Positions 26,647-35,664 of a stretch of DNA of 64,000 bases are shown here, in pieces. The stretch is from Novosphingobium lentum NBRC 107847 (GTDB taxonomy: Bacteria; Pseudomonadota; Alphaproteobacteria; Sphingomonadales; Sphingomonadaceae), in NCBI RefSeq assembly GCF_001590965.1, contig NZ_BCTW01000011.1:85710-149709 (forward strand), read 5' to 3'. Numbering within the stretch: position 1 is the stretch's first letter; the number at the start of each line of letters is the position of its first letter. The notes beneath the pieces are model-generated. The model was not told the DNA's origin. It worked only from the letters and a program-made list of their open reading frames with translations, and searched no databases. A program made the translations under genes and the position numbers.

Positions 26647-27323
26647 GGCGGCGACGCTTCGATCCGGTAACCGGAGCCGCGAACCGTGTGAATGAGGTCC
26701 GCGCCAAACCCGCGATCGATCTTCGCCCGCAAACGGCTCATGTGGCTCTCGATAAGATTCGTCTGTGGGTCGAAGTGAAACGACCACACATTTTCAAGCA
26801 TCATCGTTCGGGTCACGACTTCGCCCTTGTGGCGTAAGAGATATTCGAGGAGCTTCATCTCCTGGGCCTGTAACTCGATGCGGCGTCCCGCGCGGCTTAC
26901 CGTCCTTTTCAGGAGGTCCAGCTCCAGGTCTCCCACCCTCAGCATCGTGATGGCATCGACAGAGGGCGGGCGCCGGGCGAGCGCCGCCACGCGGGCGACA
27001 AGTTCGGTGGTCGCAAAGGGCTTCACCAGATAATCATCAGCTCCGCCCTCGAGGCCTTCGACCCGATCCCTGATGCCGTCCATTCCGGTCAGCAGGATGG
27101 CAGGCGTGGAGACGCCTTGAGCGCGCAGCTGCTTCAACGCGGAGAGGCCATCAAGTTCTGGCACCATGCGGTCAAGAATGATGACCGAGTATTCGTTGCT
27201 ACTCGCAAGAAATACTGCATCCAGTCCGGTCAAACATATATCGACGACATGGCCGGCCGCGGTCAGAGCCTTCTCAATATGCGAACGTGTCGCATCGTCA
27301 TCCTCGAGTAACAGCAGCTTCAT
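26643..27323 (-). CDS. OmpR-family response regulator
   Basis: This 226-residue regulator has a receiver domain with phosphoacceptor D51 (VIILDRMVPELDG), acidic pocket EDDD at 7-10 and K101 (DDYLVKPF), then a winged-helix DNA-binding domain ending HTVRGSGYRIE. It is co-transcribed with its kinase. The divergent PepSY gene and efflux operon start 150 bp away, so it probably activates them. Confidence 0.93.
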   Translation of the reverse strand: MKLLLLEDDDATRSHIEKALTAAGHVVDICLTGLDAVFLASSNEYSVIILDRMVPELDGLSALKQLRAQGVSTPAILLTGMDGIRDRVEGLEGGADDYLVKPFATTELVARVAALARRPPSVDAITMLRVGDLELDLLKRTVSRAGRRIELQAQEMKLLEYLLRHKGEVVTRTMMLENVWSFHFDPQTNLIESHMSRLRAKIDRGFGADLIHTVRGSGYRIEASPP

Positions 27324-27475
27324 CGTCAGGGCCGCCTTCCTTAAGCGAGTGCGCCTATGGTGCTAATGAATCTTCGCCGCACAAGTTAGGAATTCCTAAT
27401 GTCCAATTGAGCTTCCGCGAATGTAGAAGGGTGTAGTCCGGATCACAGAGGCAATGAAGCCTCAGGAGAATGACG

Positions 27476-27784
27476 ATGCGTAACTATCTCATCGCGCTGG
27501 CCGCTACCACGCTGGTTGCGAGCGGCGCGCAGGCGGCGCCCAGGCACATGGCAGGGTCCGAGCTTATGTCGACGGCGAAGGTGTCCTTGGCGACGGCGCG
27601 GGCAACAGCGCTCCACGCGCGGCCCGGCAGGATCACGGACCAGGAGCTGGAAAAGGAAGCGGGCGGCACGGGTCTGCGTTACTCCTTCGATGTGGTGAGC
27701 CATGGCAAGACCTATGAAGTCGGCGTCGATGCGACAACCGGCAGGGTCCTGGAGAACCAGGCCGAAGGTGCGCACCCCGAATGA
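27476..27784 (+). CDS. PepSY-domain periplasmic protein
   Basis: This 102-residue protein has a signal peptide ending SGAQA and one PepSY domain (LATARATALHARPG, then YSFDVVSHGKTYEVGVDATTGRVL). PepSY proteins are often encoded beside two-component systems and are thought to modulate periplasmic enzymes or sensors. The ATG at 27476 has AGGAG at a good distance; the ATG two codons earlier does not. It is divergent from the response regulator gene, which likely controls it. Confidence 0.85.
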   Translation: MRNYLIALAATTLVASGAQAAPRHMAGSELMSTAKVSLATARATALHARPGRITDQELEKEAGGTGLRYSFDVVSHGKTYEVGVDATTGRVLENQAEGAHPE

Positions 27785-27860
27785 GCACACCTTATAGCTG
27801 ATCGCAGCATTGCACGCTGCGAGGCCCGGGTCGAAGGCACGGCGCTGAACGGGAGGACCA

Positions 27861-29225
27861 ATGTCACTGCCACTGCCGACGAACCGGGCCGCTCTAGCGC
27901 GCTCCCTGCTAGTATTTGCCCCATTGGTGGTGGCGGGCTGCGCGCATTATTCCTCCCTCCCGTTGGTGCAGACGCCCCCTCTGGCGCCTTCGGTAGCGGC
28001 GCTCCCCGGTTTCGTGCCGGGAGCGCCGCTTAGTGTCGCTAAAGTCACCGCGCTCGCGCTTCAAAACAATCCTGATCTGCGCGCAGCGCGCGCACGGCAC
28101 GGCCTCGCGCAAGCACAACTCCTGCAATCCGGCATCCTGCCGAACCCTTCGTTTGCCGGCGCGTTACTCCCGCTGATCTCGGGAGCCGGCACCGTGACGG
28201 CGTGGAATGTCGGCCTGACCCAGGATATCAAATCGCTCATCACCTACCGGGCGCGGCGGCGGGCTGCCGGCTTTGCTGCCCAACAAATCGATGCCGAAAT
28301 CATCTGGCAGGAATGGCAGATCGCCGGGCAGGCGCGGCAACTCGCGGTAGAGTTAATCGCAGGTGAGCAAAGTCGGCCCATGTTGACCGAGGCTTTCGAC
28401 CTGCTCTCCCGCCGCAATGCCGTTCTCCAGCAAGCGCTCGCTGCCGGCAACGTCACTCTGGTCACGGCGGCACCCACACTCGTCGCCTTGCAATCGGCGC
28501 GGACCGCCTTGCAAACGCTCGATCAGCGGCAACTCTCGCTCCGGCATCAGCTCAATGCACTGCTCGGCCTCGTGCCCGATGCCGTTGTTCCGCTGGAGGC
28601 CACGATCGATCTGCCTCCGTTCAATCCCGCCACGATCCGTGTCGATCTGACAACATTGGCCGATCGCCGACCCGACCTGGTCGCGCTCCGGCTTGGCTAT
28701 GATGCCCAGGACGCCAATGTCCGGGTTGCAATCCTGTCGCAGTTTCCCGATCTGATTCTCGGGGCGACCGCCAGCAGCGACAACAGCAGCGTCATCAATG
28801 GCGGGCCGCAAGCGACGATCGGATTGCCGATCTTCGATCGCAATCAAGGCAATGTCGCCATCGCCAATGCGACCCGGGCGCAGCTCCATGCGGATTATTC
28901 GGCGCGTCTGGCGGCAGCCGCCGGTCAGGTCGGCGCTCTCCTCTCCGAAATGGATCTCTTGTCTCATCAACTTGTAATCCTGCGGCGTGATCTTCCGGCG
29001 GCACGGCTCGCCGCGAAGCGCGCGGCCACTGCCTTCGGCGCCTCCAATCTCGACGAGCGCAGCTATGTCGATCTCGTCGTCAATCGCTACACCAAGGAGC
29101 AGGAAGTGGTAACTTTGGAGTTGGGACTGCTCGACCGGCAGGTGGCGCTACAAACTCTGGTGGGAGCCGGGCTACCGCCGGTTGAAATCTTGCCAGGTCT
29201 GGACAACGCCAAGGTGCGGCAATGA
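27861..29225 (+). CDS. Outer-membrane efflux protein (TolC/CzcC family)
   Basis: This 454-residue lipoprotein (lipobox VAGC near residue 27) is of the outer-membrane factor family. It has the paired OEP repeats, with ALALQNNPDLRAARARHGLA in the first and LADRRPDLVALRLGYDAQDA in the second, plus long Ala/Leu-rich coiled segments. It forms the outer channel of the tripartite efflux pump whose adaptor and permease genes follow with overlaps. Confidence 0.9.
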   Translation: MSLPLPTNRAALARSLLVFAPLVVAGCAHYSSLPLVQTPPLAPSVAALPGFVPGAPLSVAKVTALALQNNPDLRAARARHGLAQAQLLQSGILPNPSFAGALLPLISGAGTVTAWNVGLTQDIKSLITYRARRRAAGFAAQQIDAEIIWQEWQIAGQARQLAVELIAGEQSRPMLTEAFDLLSRRNAVLQQALAAGNVTLVTAAPTLVALQSARTALQTLDQRQLSLRHQLNALLGLVPDAVVPLEATIDLPPFNPATIRVDLTTLADRRPDLVALRLGYDAQDANVRVAILSQFPDLILGATASSDNSSVINGGPQATIGLPIFDRNQGNVAIANATRAQLHADYSARLAAAAGQVGALLSEMDLLSHQLVILRRDLPAARLAAKRAATAFGASNLDERSYVDLVVNRYTKEQEVVTLELGLLDRQVALQTLVGAGLPPVEILPGLDNAKVRQ

Positions 29226-30247
29226 AGACGCTCGCCCTCCTACCTCTGGTACTGCTGACTGGGTGCGGTAGTTCATCCCCGTCCGATCCGCCTCCAACGC
29301 CTTCGGTGCTCGTGAGCCTGCAAAAGATCGAGCGGGGCTCCACACCCGAGTGGGTGACGGCCTATGGCAGCGCCGCGCCGGGGGTCAGCGGCTCGGACAC
29401 CATCAGCGTTCCCCAACCAGGCCAAGTCTCGCGCCTCGCGGTGACGCCAGGTTCGACGGTGCGCGCGGGACAAGTGCTCGTGGTGTTCACCACCGACCCT
29501 TCGTCGGTAAGTGCCTATCAGCAGGCGGTGACGACGCTCTCCGCAGCCCAGAAACAGCGGGCAACTACCGCTCAGCTGCTCACGCAGCAACTCGCAACGC
29601 GCGATCAACTTGTTCAGGCGGAGAAGGCCGTCAGCGATGCTCAAGCCGCCATTGCGGCCTTGCGCCAATCGGGTGCGGGACAGCCGACACGAATCCTTAC
29701 CGCGCCGTTCGGCGGCGTTGTCACCACAGTCTCGGTCGCGCAAGGTGATCGAACCCAGAGCGGCGCACCGTTGGTAACGTTGGCGCGAACGGGAAGCATC
29801 GTTGCGACCGTCGGGCTTGATCCCGCCAGAGCGGGCCGCGTCCAAGTGGGCCAACGCGCCAAGGTTGTTCGCCTGAATGGTGGCCCTCCAATACCTGCTC
29901 GCGTGGTCCGGGTAGACGGAGTGCTCAATCCGAAGACGCACATGATCAATGTGGACCTCTCGTTACCGGCAGGCGCAGTGCTTCCGAATGAGGCACTGCG
30001 CGGCGATATCGCCGTGGGCGATGTCGCCGGATGGATCGTACCCCACCGTGCTGTCGTCACCGCCAACGGACCAACGAGCGTCTTCCAGCTCGTCGCCGGC
30101 AAAGCGCACCTCATCAAGGTCAATCTGCTTTTGGCGGGCGAGCAGATCGATGTGGTCGAAGGGCCAATCCTTCGTAACCGTCCCCTGATCGTGGACGGAG
30201 CCTATCAAGTGCAGGACGGCCAAGCCGTCCGCTCGATCGCGCGCTGA
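29222..30247 (+). CDS. RND efflux periplasmic adaptor (HlyD/CzcB family)
   Basis: This 341-residue adaptor has a lipobox (LLTGCGSSS). The biotinyl-lipoyl halves are VSRLAVTPGSTVRAGQVLV and APFGGVVTTVSVAQGDRTQSG, separated by a short helical hairpin, with a beta-barrel domain after them. It overlaps the outer-membrane gene by 4 bp and the permease gene by 1 bp. It links the permease to the outer channel. No His-rich metal tail is visible. Confidence 0.9.
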   Translation: MKTLALLPLVLLTGCGSSSPSDPPPTPSVLVSLQKIERGSTPEWVTAYGSAAPGVSGSDTISVPQPGQVSRLAVTPGSTVRAGQVLVVFTTDPSSVSAYQQAVTTLSAAQKQRATTAQLLTQQLATRDQLVQAEKAVSDAQAAIAALRQSGAGQPTRILTAPFGGVVTTVSVAQGDRTQSGAPLVTLARTGSIVATVGLDPARAGRVQVGQRAKVVRLNGGPPIPARVVRVDGVLNPKTHMINVDLSLPAGAVLPNEALRGDIAVGDVAGWIVPHRAVVTANGPTSVFQLVAGKAHLIKVNLLLAGEQIDVVEGPILRNRPLIVDGAYQVQDGQAVRSIAR

Positions 30248-33200
30248 TGTTTGAAAGGCTACTTGGCCGGCAAGCCCGCGCGTTTGTCTTGATCGCTATG
30301 GCTATGGCGCTGGCCGGCATTGCTGCTGCGCTATCGCTGCCGCTCGGCCTGTTCCCGCAAGTATCGTTCCCGCGCGTGCTCGTCGATCTCGATGCTGGCA
30401 GCCGGCCCGCCGATCAGATGGCGCTTATCGTCACCCGCCCCGTTGAGGAGGCAATCCGCAGCATCCCTGGCGTTCGCGACGTTCGCTCGGAAACGACCCG
30501 CGGTTCAGCCCAGATCTCGATCGATTTCGGTTGGGGTCGCGACATGGTGGCCAGTACGCTCCTGGTCGACACGGCCATTGCGCGCACGATCGGCTCGCTT
30601 CCGCCTGGGACCAACTACAATGTGCGAAGGATGGACCCCACGGTCTTCCCGGTCATCTCCTACGCGCTCGTTTCAAAGTCCATCTCGCCGGTCGCGTTGC
30701 AAGATCTGGCCCGGTACGAAATCACCCCGCTTCTGTCATCTATACCTGGGCTGGCCCGCGTCGAGGTTCAGGGTGGGGACAAGGCGGAAGTACAAGTGCT
30801 GGCCGATCCAAACCGGCTCGCCAGCTACGGTCTGGCGATGAGTGACCTAACGAAAGCGATCAGCTCCGGGAACGTGCTGAGCGCCGTTGGCAAGATTCAG
30901 GATCGCGGTCGGCTTTCGCTGGTTCTAGCCGATCGCAGCATCATCAGCGCATCGGCGGTCGGCGATATCGTCGTTCGATCCGATCCCGCCGGCATCGTTC
31001 GCGTACGCGACCTTGCGACTGTTCAAGATGGAGTGGTGCCGCAATGGATACGCGTCGTTGAGGACGGACGCCCAGCGGTGCTTTTCAACATCTACCAGCA
31101 ACCGGACGGCAACTCGGTCCAGATCGCCAAGACCGTGTCGCAGACACTTGCAAACTATCACCTGCCCCCGGGGGTGAAGCTCATCAACTGGTACGATCAG
31201 AGCGAGCTCGTCACACAATCGGTGTCGAGCGTGCGCGACGCGGTATTGATCGGCCTGGTGCTCGCGGCCGGCGTGCTGCTGATGTTCCTGCGCAGCTGGC
31301 GTGTGACTTTAGTCGCCGTAATCGTCGTTCCTGCGACCCTGGCAGCAACCGTTCTCGTACTCAGCATGATGAAAATGAGCTTCAACCTGATGACGCTTGG
31401 CGGGATCGCTGCGGCAGTGGGGCTGCTCATTGATGACGTGATCGTGATGGTTGAGCACATTGCCCGACGAGCGGGCGCAAACGAAGAACACAGGGAGACC
31501 GGAGAGGCCGCCGTGCTGCCCGCGGCGCGCGAGTTCATGGTTCCTCTCGCGGGCTCCAGCCTCGCCACGTTAATCGTCTTCCTACCACTATCTTTCCTGA
31601 GCGGCGTGACCGGCGCCTTTTCCAAGGCCTTGTCGATCACGATGGCGGCGGCCCTGGGCATTTCCTGGGCGATGACGGCGTTCGTGGTGCCGGTGCTGAC
31701 CCGCCGGATCGTCGATTTTAGCAAATGGCGCGACCCCGGCGGTGCCGGTCAAGGCTGGCTGGCCCGGCAACACGATCGGGCTCTCGATGGGCTCGCACGC
31801 CGGCCGTGGGTGCTCGCGATCGCGCTCGTTCCCCTGCTGGCGCTTGGGTATCTGAGCTACTCGAAGGTCCCGACTGGGTTCATGCCCAAGGTCGATCAGG
31901 GCAGCTTCAACATGGACTATTATACCGTCCCCGGCACTTCGCTCGACGAGTCGAGCCGACAGATCGCGCAGGTCGACGCAATCGTCAGCCACCACCCCCA
32001 GGTCCTCACCTTTTCGCGGCGGTTGGGCACCGATCTCGGCGGAGGTCTCGGTCAAAGCTACCATGGTGATTATTTTGTGCGCCTCAAACCCGGGCACACC
32101 GAAACCACCGATGATGTGATGAGCGACGTTCGATCCGCCATCGAGGTCAAGGTGCCCGGCGTACAGGTCGAGCTCGGCCAGCTGATGGAAGACCTGATCG
32201 GCGATCTGACCTCGGTCCCGCAGCCGATCGAAATCAAGCTTTTCTCGTCCGACCCGACCGCGCTTCGTGCTCAGGCAGAGAAAACCGCCGCACAAATTTC
32301 CAAGCTGAATGGCGTGGTCGAGGTCAAGAGCGGCGTCCAGCTTGCAGGCGATGCGCTCAACATCCGTGTCGATCCAATTCGCGCTGGCGTAGAAGGTATG
32401 GCTCCCGCCGATATCGAAGCGGCGCTCAACACCGCGCTCACGGGTTCAATCGCCACGTCGCTGCCGCAGGCGACAAAGGTGGTGGACGTGCGGGTGCGAC
32501 TTCCGAACATGATGACGATCACCGAGGCCGAACTCGCGCAACTGCCGATCCGTGCGCCTGACGGTCACGTCTTCCCGCTCAGCCGCGTAGCTAATGTGAA
32601 GAGGGAAACCGGGCAACCGCAGATCACACGCGAAAATCTGGAACCGATGGTGGCCGTCACCGGCCGAATCGAAGGCCGCGGGCTTGGCGCGGCGGTCAGC
32701 GACGTGAAGGCGCTGCTCGACACGCCTGGTTCGCTGACGCCCGGGATACGCTATGAGCTGGGCGGCCTCTACCAACAGCAGCAGATCGCGTTCGCTGGCC
32801 TCGCCAAGGTCTTCATCGCGGCCCTGATCGCGGAGTTCGTGTTGCTCCTGATCCTCTACCGCCAGTTCTGGCGGCCGACGATCATCATCGTGTGCTCGCT
32901 GCTGTCCACCACCGCCGTGTTCACGGCATTGTGGGCAACCGGCGTGGAGCTGAACATCACCGCATTGATGGGAATGACAATGATCATCGGCATCGGCACC
33001 GAGATGGCGATCTTTTACATGTCCGAAGTCGAAGAGCTGTCCCACGAGATGCCAGCCCGCGACGCCGCGCGCGAGGCGAGCCGCAACAGGCTGCGGCCGA
33101 TCACGATGACGACGCTGGCGGCGATCCTGACCCTGCTTCCGCTCGCGCTCGCGATCGGCCAAGGATCAGGCATTCAGCAACCGCTGGCGATCGCAATCAT

Positions 33201-33279
33201 TGCCGGCTTGCTGCTCCAATACCCTTTGGTTCTGATTGCGATGCCTATTCTTACAAAGCTTGCGCTCCCACGCGCGTGA
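30247..33279 (+). CDS. RND-family efflux permease
   Basis: This 1010-residue inner-membrane proton-driven pump has the two-fold RND repeat: a first helix, a periplasmic loop (LFPQVSFPRVLVDLDAGSRP), helices 2-7, a second loop and a second helix bundle. The proton-relay acids are D396-D397 in VGLLIDDVIVMVEH of helix 4. Heavy-metal CzcA-type pumps have DFGxxxDGAVV there, so this helix looks more like the hydrophobe/amphiphile type. The operon context (two-component system, metal repressor nearby) is metal-like, so the substrate is uncertain. Confidence 0.92.
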   Translation: MFERLLGRQARAFVLIAMAMALAGIAAALSLPLGLFPQVSFPRVLVDLDAGSRPADQMALIVTRPVEEAIRSIPGVRDVRSETTRGSAQISIDFGWGRDMVASTLLVDTAIARTIGSLPPGTNYNVRRMDPTVFPVISYALVSKSISPVALQDLARYEITPLLSSIPGLARVEVQGGDKAEVQVLADPNRLASYGLAMSDLTKAISSGNVLSAVGKIQDRGRLSLVLADRSIISASAVGDIVVRSDPAGIVRVRDLATVQDGVVPQWIRVVEDGRPAVLFNIYQQPDGNSVQIAKTVSQTLANYHLPPGVKLINWYDQSELVTQSVSSVRDAVLIGLVLAAGVLLMFLRSWRVTLVAVIVVPATLAATVLVLSMMKMSFNLMTLGGIAAAVGLLIDDVIVMVEHIARRAGANEEHRETGEAAVLPAAREFMVPLAGSSLATLIVFLPLSFLSGVTGAFSKALSITMAAALGISWAMTAFVVPVLTRRIVDFSKWRDPGGAGQGWLARQHDRALDGLARRPWVLAIALVPLLALGYLSYSKVPTGFMPKVDQGSFNMDYYTVPGTSLDESSRQIAQVDAIVSHHPQVLTFSRRLGTDLGGGLGQSYHGDYFVRLKPGHTETTDDVMSDVRSAIEVKVPGVQVELGQLMEDLIGDLTSVPQPIEIKLFSSDPTALRAQAEKTAAQISKLNGVVEVKSGVQLAGDALNIRVDPIRAGVEGMAPADIEAALNTALTGSIATSLPQATKVVDVRVRLPNMMTITEAELAQLPIRAPDGHVFPLSRVANVKRETGQPQITRENLEPMVAVTGRIEGRGLGAAVSDVKALLDTPGSLTPGIRYELGGLYQQQQIAFAGLAKVFIAALIAEFVLLLILYRQFWRPTIIIVCSLLSTTAVFTALWATGVELNITALMGMTMIIGIGTEMAIFYMSEVEELSHEMPARDAAREASRNRLRPITMTTLAAILTLLPLALAIGQGSGIQQPLAIAIIAGLLLQYPLVLIAMPILTKLALPRA

Positions 33280-33315
33280 CCTTCAAACCTCCCAACGCAT
33301 TAAGCGAGGACAGCG

Positions 33316-34035
33316 ATGCCCCTATTCTCTGCCCCTTTCTTCGCACGCCACCGCATCGACAGCCGCATCTTGATCGTTTTCTTGGGTGCAGCGGTCGGCG
33401 CCTTCATCTTTCTGCGCCTCGGATCAGAAATCCGGGAAGGGGACAGTTTCGCGCTCGACAAGCTAATCCTTCAAGCGTTCCGCGAGCCAACCAATACCGC
33501 GGTCCCCATTGGACCGGTATGGTTGCGTACAGCCATAATCGATCTCACCGCTTTGGGCGGCGTGACGATTCTCACGCTCCTGACGGTGCTGACCGCTGGA
33601 TATTTGCTTGCCTCGAGGAAGACTGGAACGGCTATTTTTCTGGTCTTGGCTATCTCCGGCGGCGCCCTTTTGAGCAAGTTACTGAAATTTGGTTATGCGC
33701 GGCCCAGACCTGACGTCGTTGCACATTTGGTCGACGTTCACAGCCTGAGCTTTCCAAGCGGCCACGCGATGAACTCCGCGATCACCTATTTGACGATTGG
33801 CGCGCTCCTCGCGCGAGCGGAAGCCGACCGAACCGTGAGAATATTCCTGATGGCCGTGGCCATCCTTCTCACCCTGACGGTCGGCTTCTCGCGCGTATAT
33901 CTGGGCGTACATTGGCCAAGCGATGTCGTTGGCGGATGGTGCGTCGGTGCCAGCTGGGCAGCACTTTGTTCGCTGGTGGCTCGGACTCTGCAGCGGCCTA
34001 AAGCCAACGAGGCTGCGACCATCTCCGCCGTGTAA
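33316..34035 (+). CDS. PAP2-superfamily membrane phosphatase
   Basis: This 239-residue membrane protein has about six helices and the three PAP2 acid-phosphatase motifs: K124 with RPRP at 129-132, PSGH at 147-150 (catalytic His150), and SRVYLGVHWPSDVV with R193 and H199. It hydrolyses lipid phosphates such as undecaprenyl pyrophosphate or phosphatidate at the periplasmic face. It follows the permease gene by 36 bp and may be part of the operon. Confidence 0.9.
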   Translation: MPLFSAPFFARHRIDSRILIVFLGAAVGAFIFLRLGSEIREGDSFALDKLILQAFREPTNTAVPIGPVWLRTAIIDLTALGGVTILTLLTVLTAGYLLASRKTGTAIFLVLAISGGALLSKLLKFGYARPRPDVVAHLVDVHSLSFPSGHAMNSAITYLTIGALLARAEADRTVRIFLMAVAILLTLTVGFSRVYLGVHWPSDVVGGWCVGASWAALCSLVARTLQRPKANEAATISAV

Positions 34036-34055
34036 ACCCCAGGCCATTCACTATC

Positions 34056-34379
34056 ATGCGACGTATCAAAGAACGCCGAATTCACCAGATCTTCGAAGGC
34101 AGTGTGCTGCTCAAGGGGGCGCATGCGGCCGTCGAGTGTTTCAGCGCGGCTGCTCTCGTCATCACAAGTAACGCGGCGATCACCAGGCGAGTCACGGCAC
34201 TCGGCCTGCTTCCGCTCGCGGTCGGCATGGGCGACCCGGGACGCGAGGTCGAAGGCCCGATGGCGGTCGTTATCCTTGGCGGCCTGATGACATCGATGGT
34301 GCTCAACTTGCTGGTGCTGCCGACGCTGGCGCTCGCGTTCGGGCAGTTCGATCGTGACCTTGAGGGAGCAGCTGCATGA
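34056..34379 (+). pseudogene. Chimeric remnant: DUF2127-like start fused to CzcA-type RND C-terminus
   Basis: The 107-residue frame joins two unrelated pieces. Residues 1-44 (RRIHQIFEGSVLLKGAHAAV) resemble the N-terminus of DUF2127 membrane proteins. From about residue 46 on, VTALGLLPLAVGMGDPGREV, then EGPMAVVILGGLMTSMVLNL, matches the last part of CzcA-type metal efflux permeases. The junction is a deletion or recombination scar. Its stop overlaps the ATG of the next gene (ATGA), preserving the old operon end. It might still be translated, but it cannot be a working pump. Confidence 0.7.
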
Positions 34380-35557
34380 AGCCGAGCCCGCCCGCGGTGC
34401 CGCGCGCTGTCTGGGTGCTCGGGTTCGTCAGCCTGTTCATGGACCTGTCGTCGGAGATCATCCACGCGCTGCTGCCGCTGTTCCTCACGACGACGCTCGG
34501 CGTGAGTGTCGCGGTCGTTGGGGCGATAGACGGCGTTGCGGAAGCGACCGCGTCGATCACCAAGGTATTCTCTGGCTATATTTCGGATCGCATGGGCAAA
34601 CGCCGTCCGCTTATCCTTATAGGCTATGGGATGGCCGCGCTGACCAAGCCGCTGTTCGCGCTCGCCGGGAGCGCGCCTGTGGTGCTTGGCGCGCGCTTCG
34701 CCGATCGCATCGGCAAGGGGTTACGGGGGGCACCTCGAGACGCACTGGTAGCAGATGTCACGTCTTCCGAAATCCGCGGGAAGGCATTCGGACTGCGCCA
34801 GTCACTGGATACAATCGGTGCATTCGCGGGACCGCTACTGGCCATTGGCCTTATGTACGTCTTTGCCAACAACATCCGATCGGTATTCTGGTTCGCCATT
34901 ATCCCGGCGATGATCGCTGTGTTGCTGGTTGTGATCGGAGTTAAAGATAATCCGACCTCTCATACCGAGGTCGCCGCGCGACCGCCAATCCGTGTCGTAG
35001 ATCTGAAGCGTTTTACGCGCCCCTTCTGGGAAACGACTATCATCGGCGTGGTCTTCACGCTCGCTCGTTTCAGCGAAGCGTTCCTGATCCTTAAAGCCAG
35101 CGCCGAAGGGCTTCCATTTGCGCTCGCGCCGCTGGTTCTGGTTGTGATGAACCTGGTCTATGCACTGGGAGCCTATCGTGCCGGCAAATTATCGGATCGG
35201 GTTCCCGCACGAACGCTCCTGGCAGCTGGAATGACCTGCCTCGTCCTCGCCGACCTTACATTGGCGCTCTTGCCGGGCATCGCTGGCACCTTCGCCGGAA
35301 TCGCGCTCTGGGGTGCCCATATGGCACTGACGCAGGGGCTTCTAGCCAAGCTCGTCGCTGACCATTCTCCCTTCGACCTGCGCGGTTCCGCTTACGGCCT
35401 CTTTAATCTGGCCACCGGAATCACTTTGCTTCTGGCGAGTGTGATCGCGGGGCTGGTTTGGGATCGTGTTGGCGCGGACGCGACGTTTCTCGTCGGAGCG
35501 GGGTTTTCGCTAACGGCGGTATTGCTGCTCTACGCTTTGCCGCGTCCGCAAGAGTGA
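34376..35557 (+). CDS. Major facilitator superfamily transporter
   Basis: This 393-residue, 12-helix MFS protein has LFMDLSSEIIHALLPLFLTT in the first helix and the loop 2-3 signature GYISDRMGKRRPLILIGYG. The block LGARFADRIGKGLRGAPRDAL is typical of a group often found after czc operons and in metal-resistance islands. Its start overlaps the stop of the CzcA remnant, so it was originally downstream of a full czcA gene. The substrate is unknown. Confidence 0.88.
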   Translation: MKPSPPAVPRAVWVLGFVSLFMDLSSEIIHALLPLFLTTTLGVSVAVVGAIDGVAEATASITKVFSGYISDRMGKRRPLILIGYGMAALTKPLFALAGSAPVVLGARFADRIGKGLRGAPRDALVADVTSSEIRGKAFGLRQSLDTIGAFAGPLLAIGLMYVFANNIRSVFWFAIIPAMIAVLLVVIGVKDNPTSHTEVAARPPIRVVDLKRFTRPFWETTIIGVVFTLARFSEAFLILKASAEGLPFALAPLVLVVMNLVYALGAYRAGKLSDRVPARTLLAAGMTCLVLADLTLALLPGIAGTFAGIALWGAHMALTQGLLAKLVADHSPFDLRGSAYGLFNLATGITLLLASVIAGLVWDRVGADATFLVGAGFSLTAVLLLYALPRPQE

Positions 35558-35664
35558 CCTTACATCAACGCCTTTCCCTTTTTTCATCGATCGTCTTAGG
35601 TTGATCACATCGCAGGTCCACCCGGGAAATCGATGCCGCGGGCGCACTATCGGCAATCTATCAA

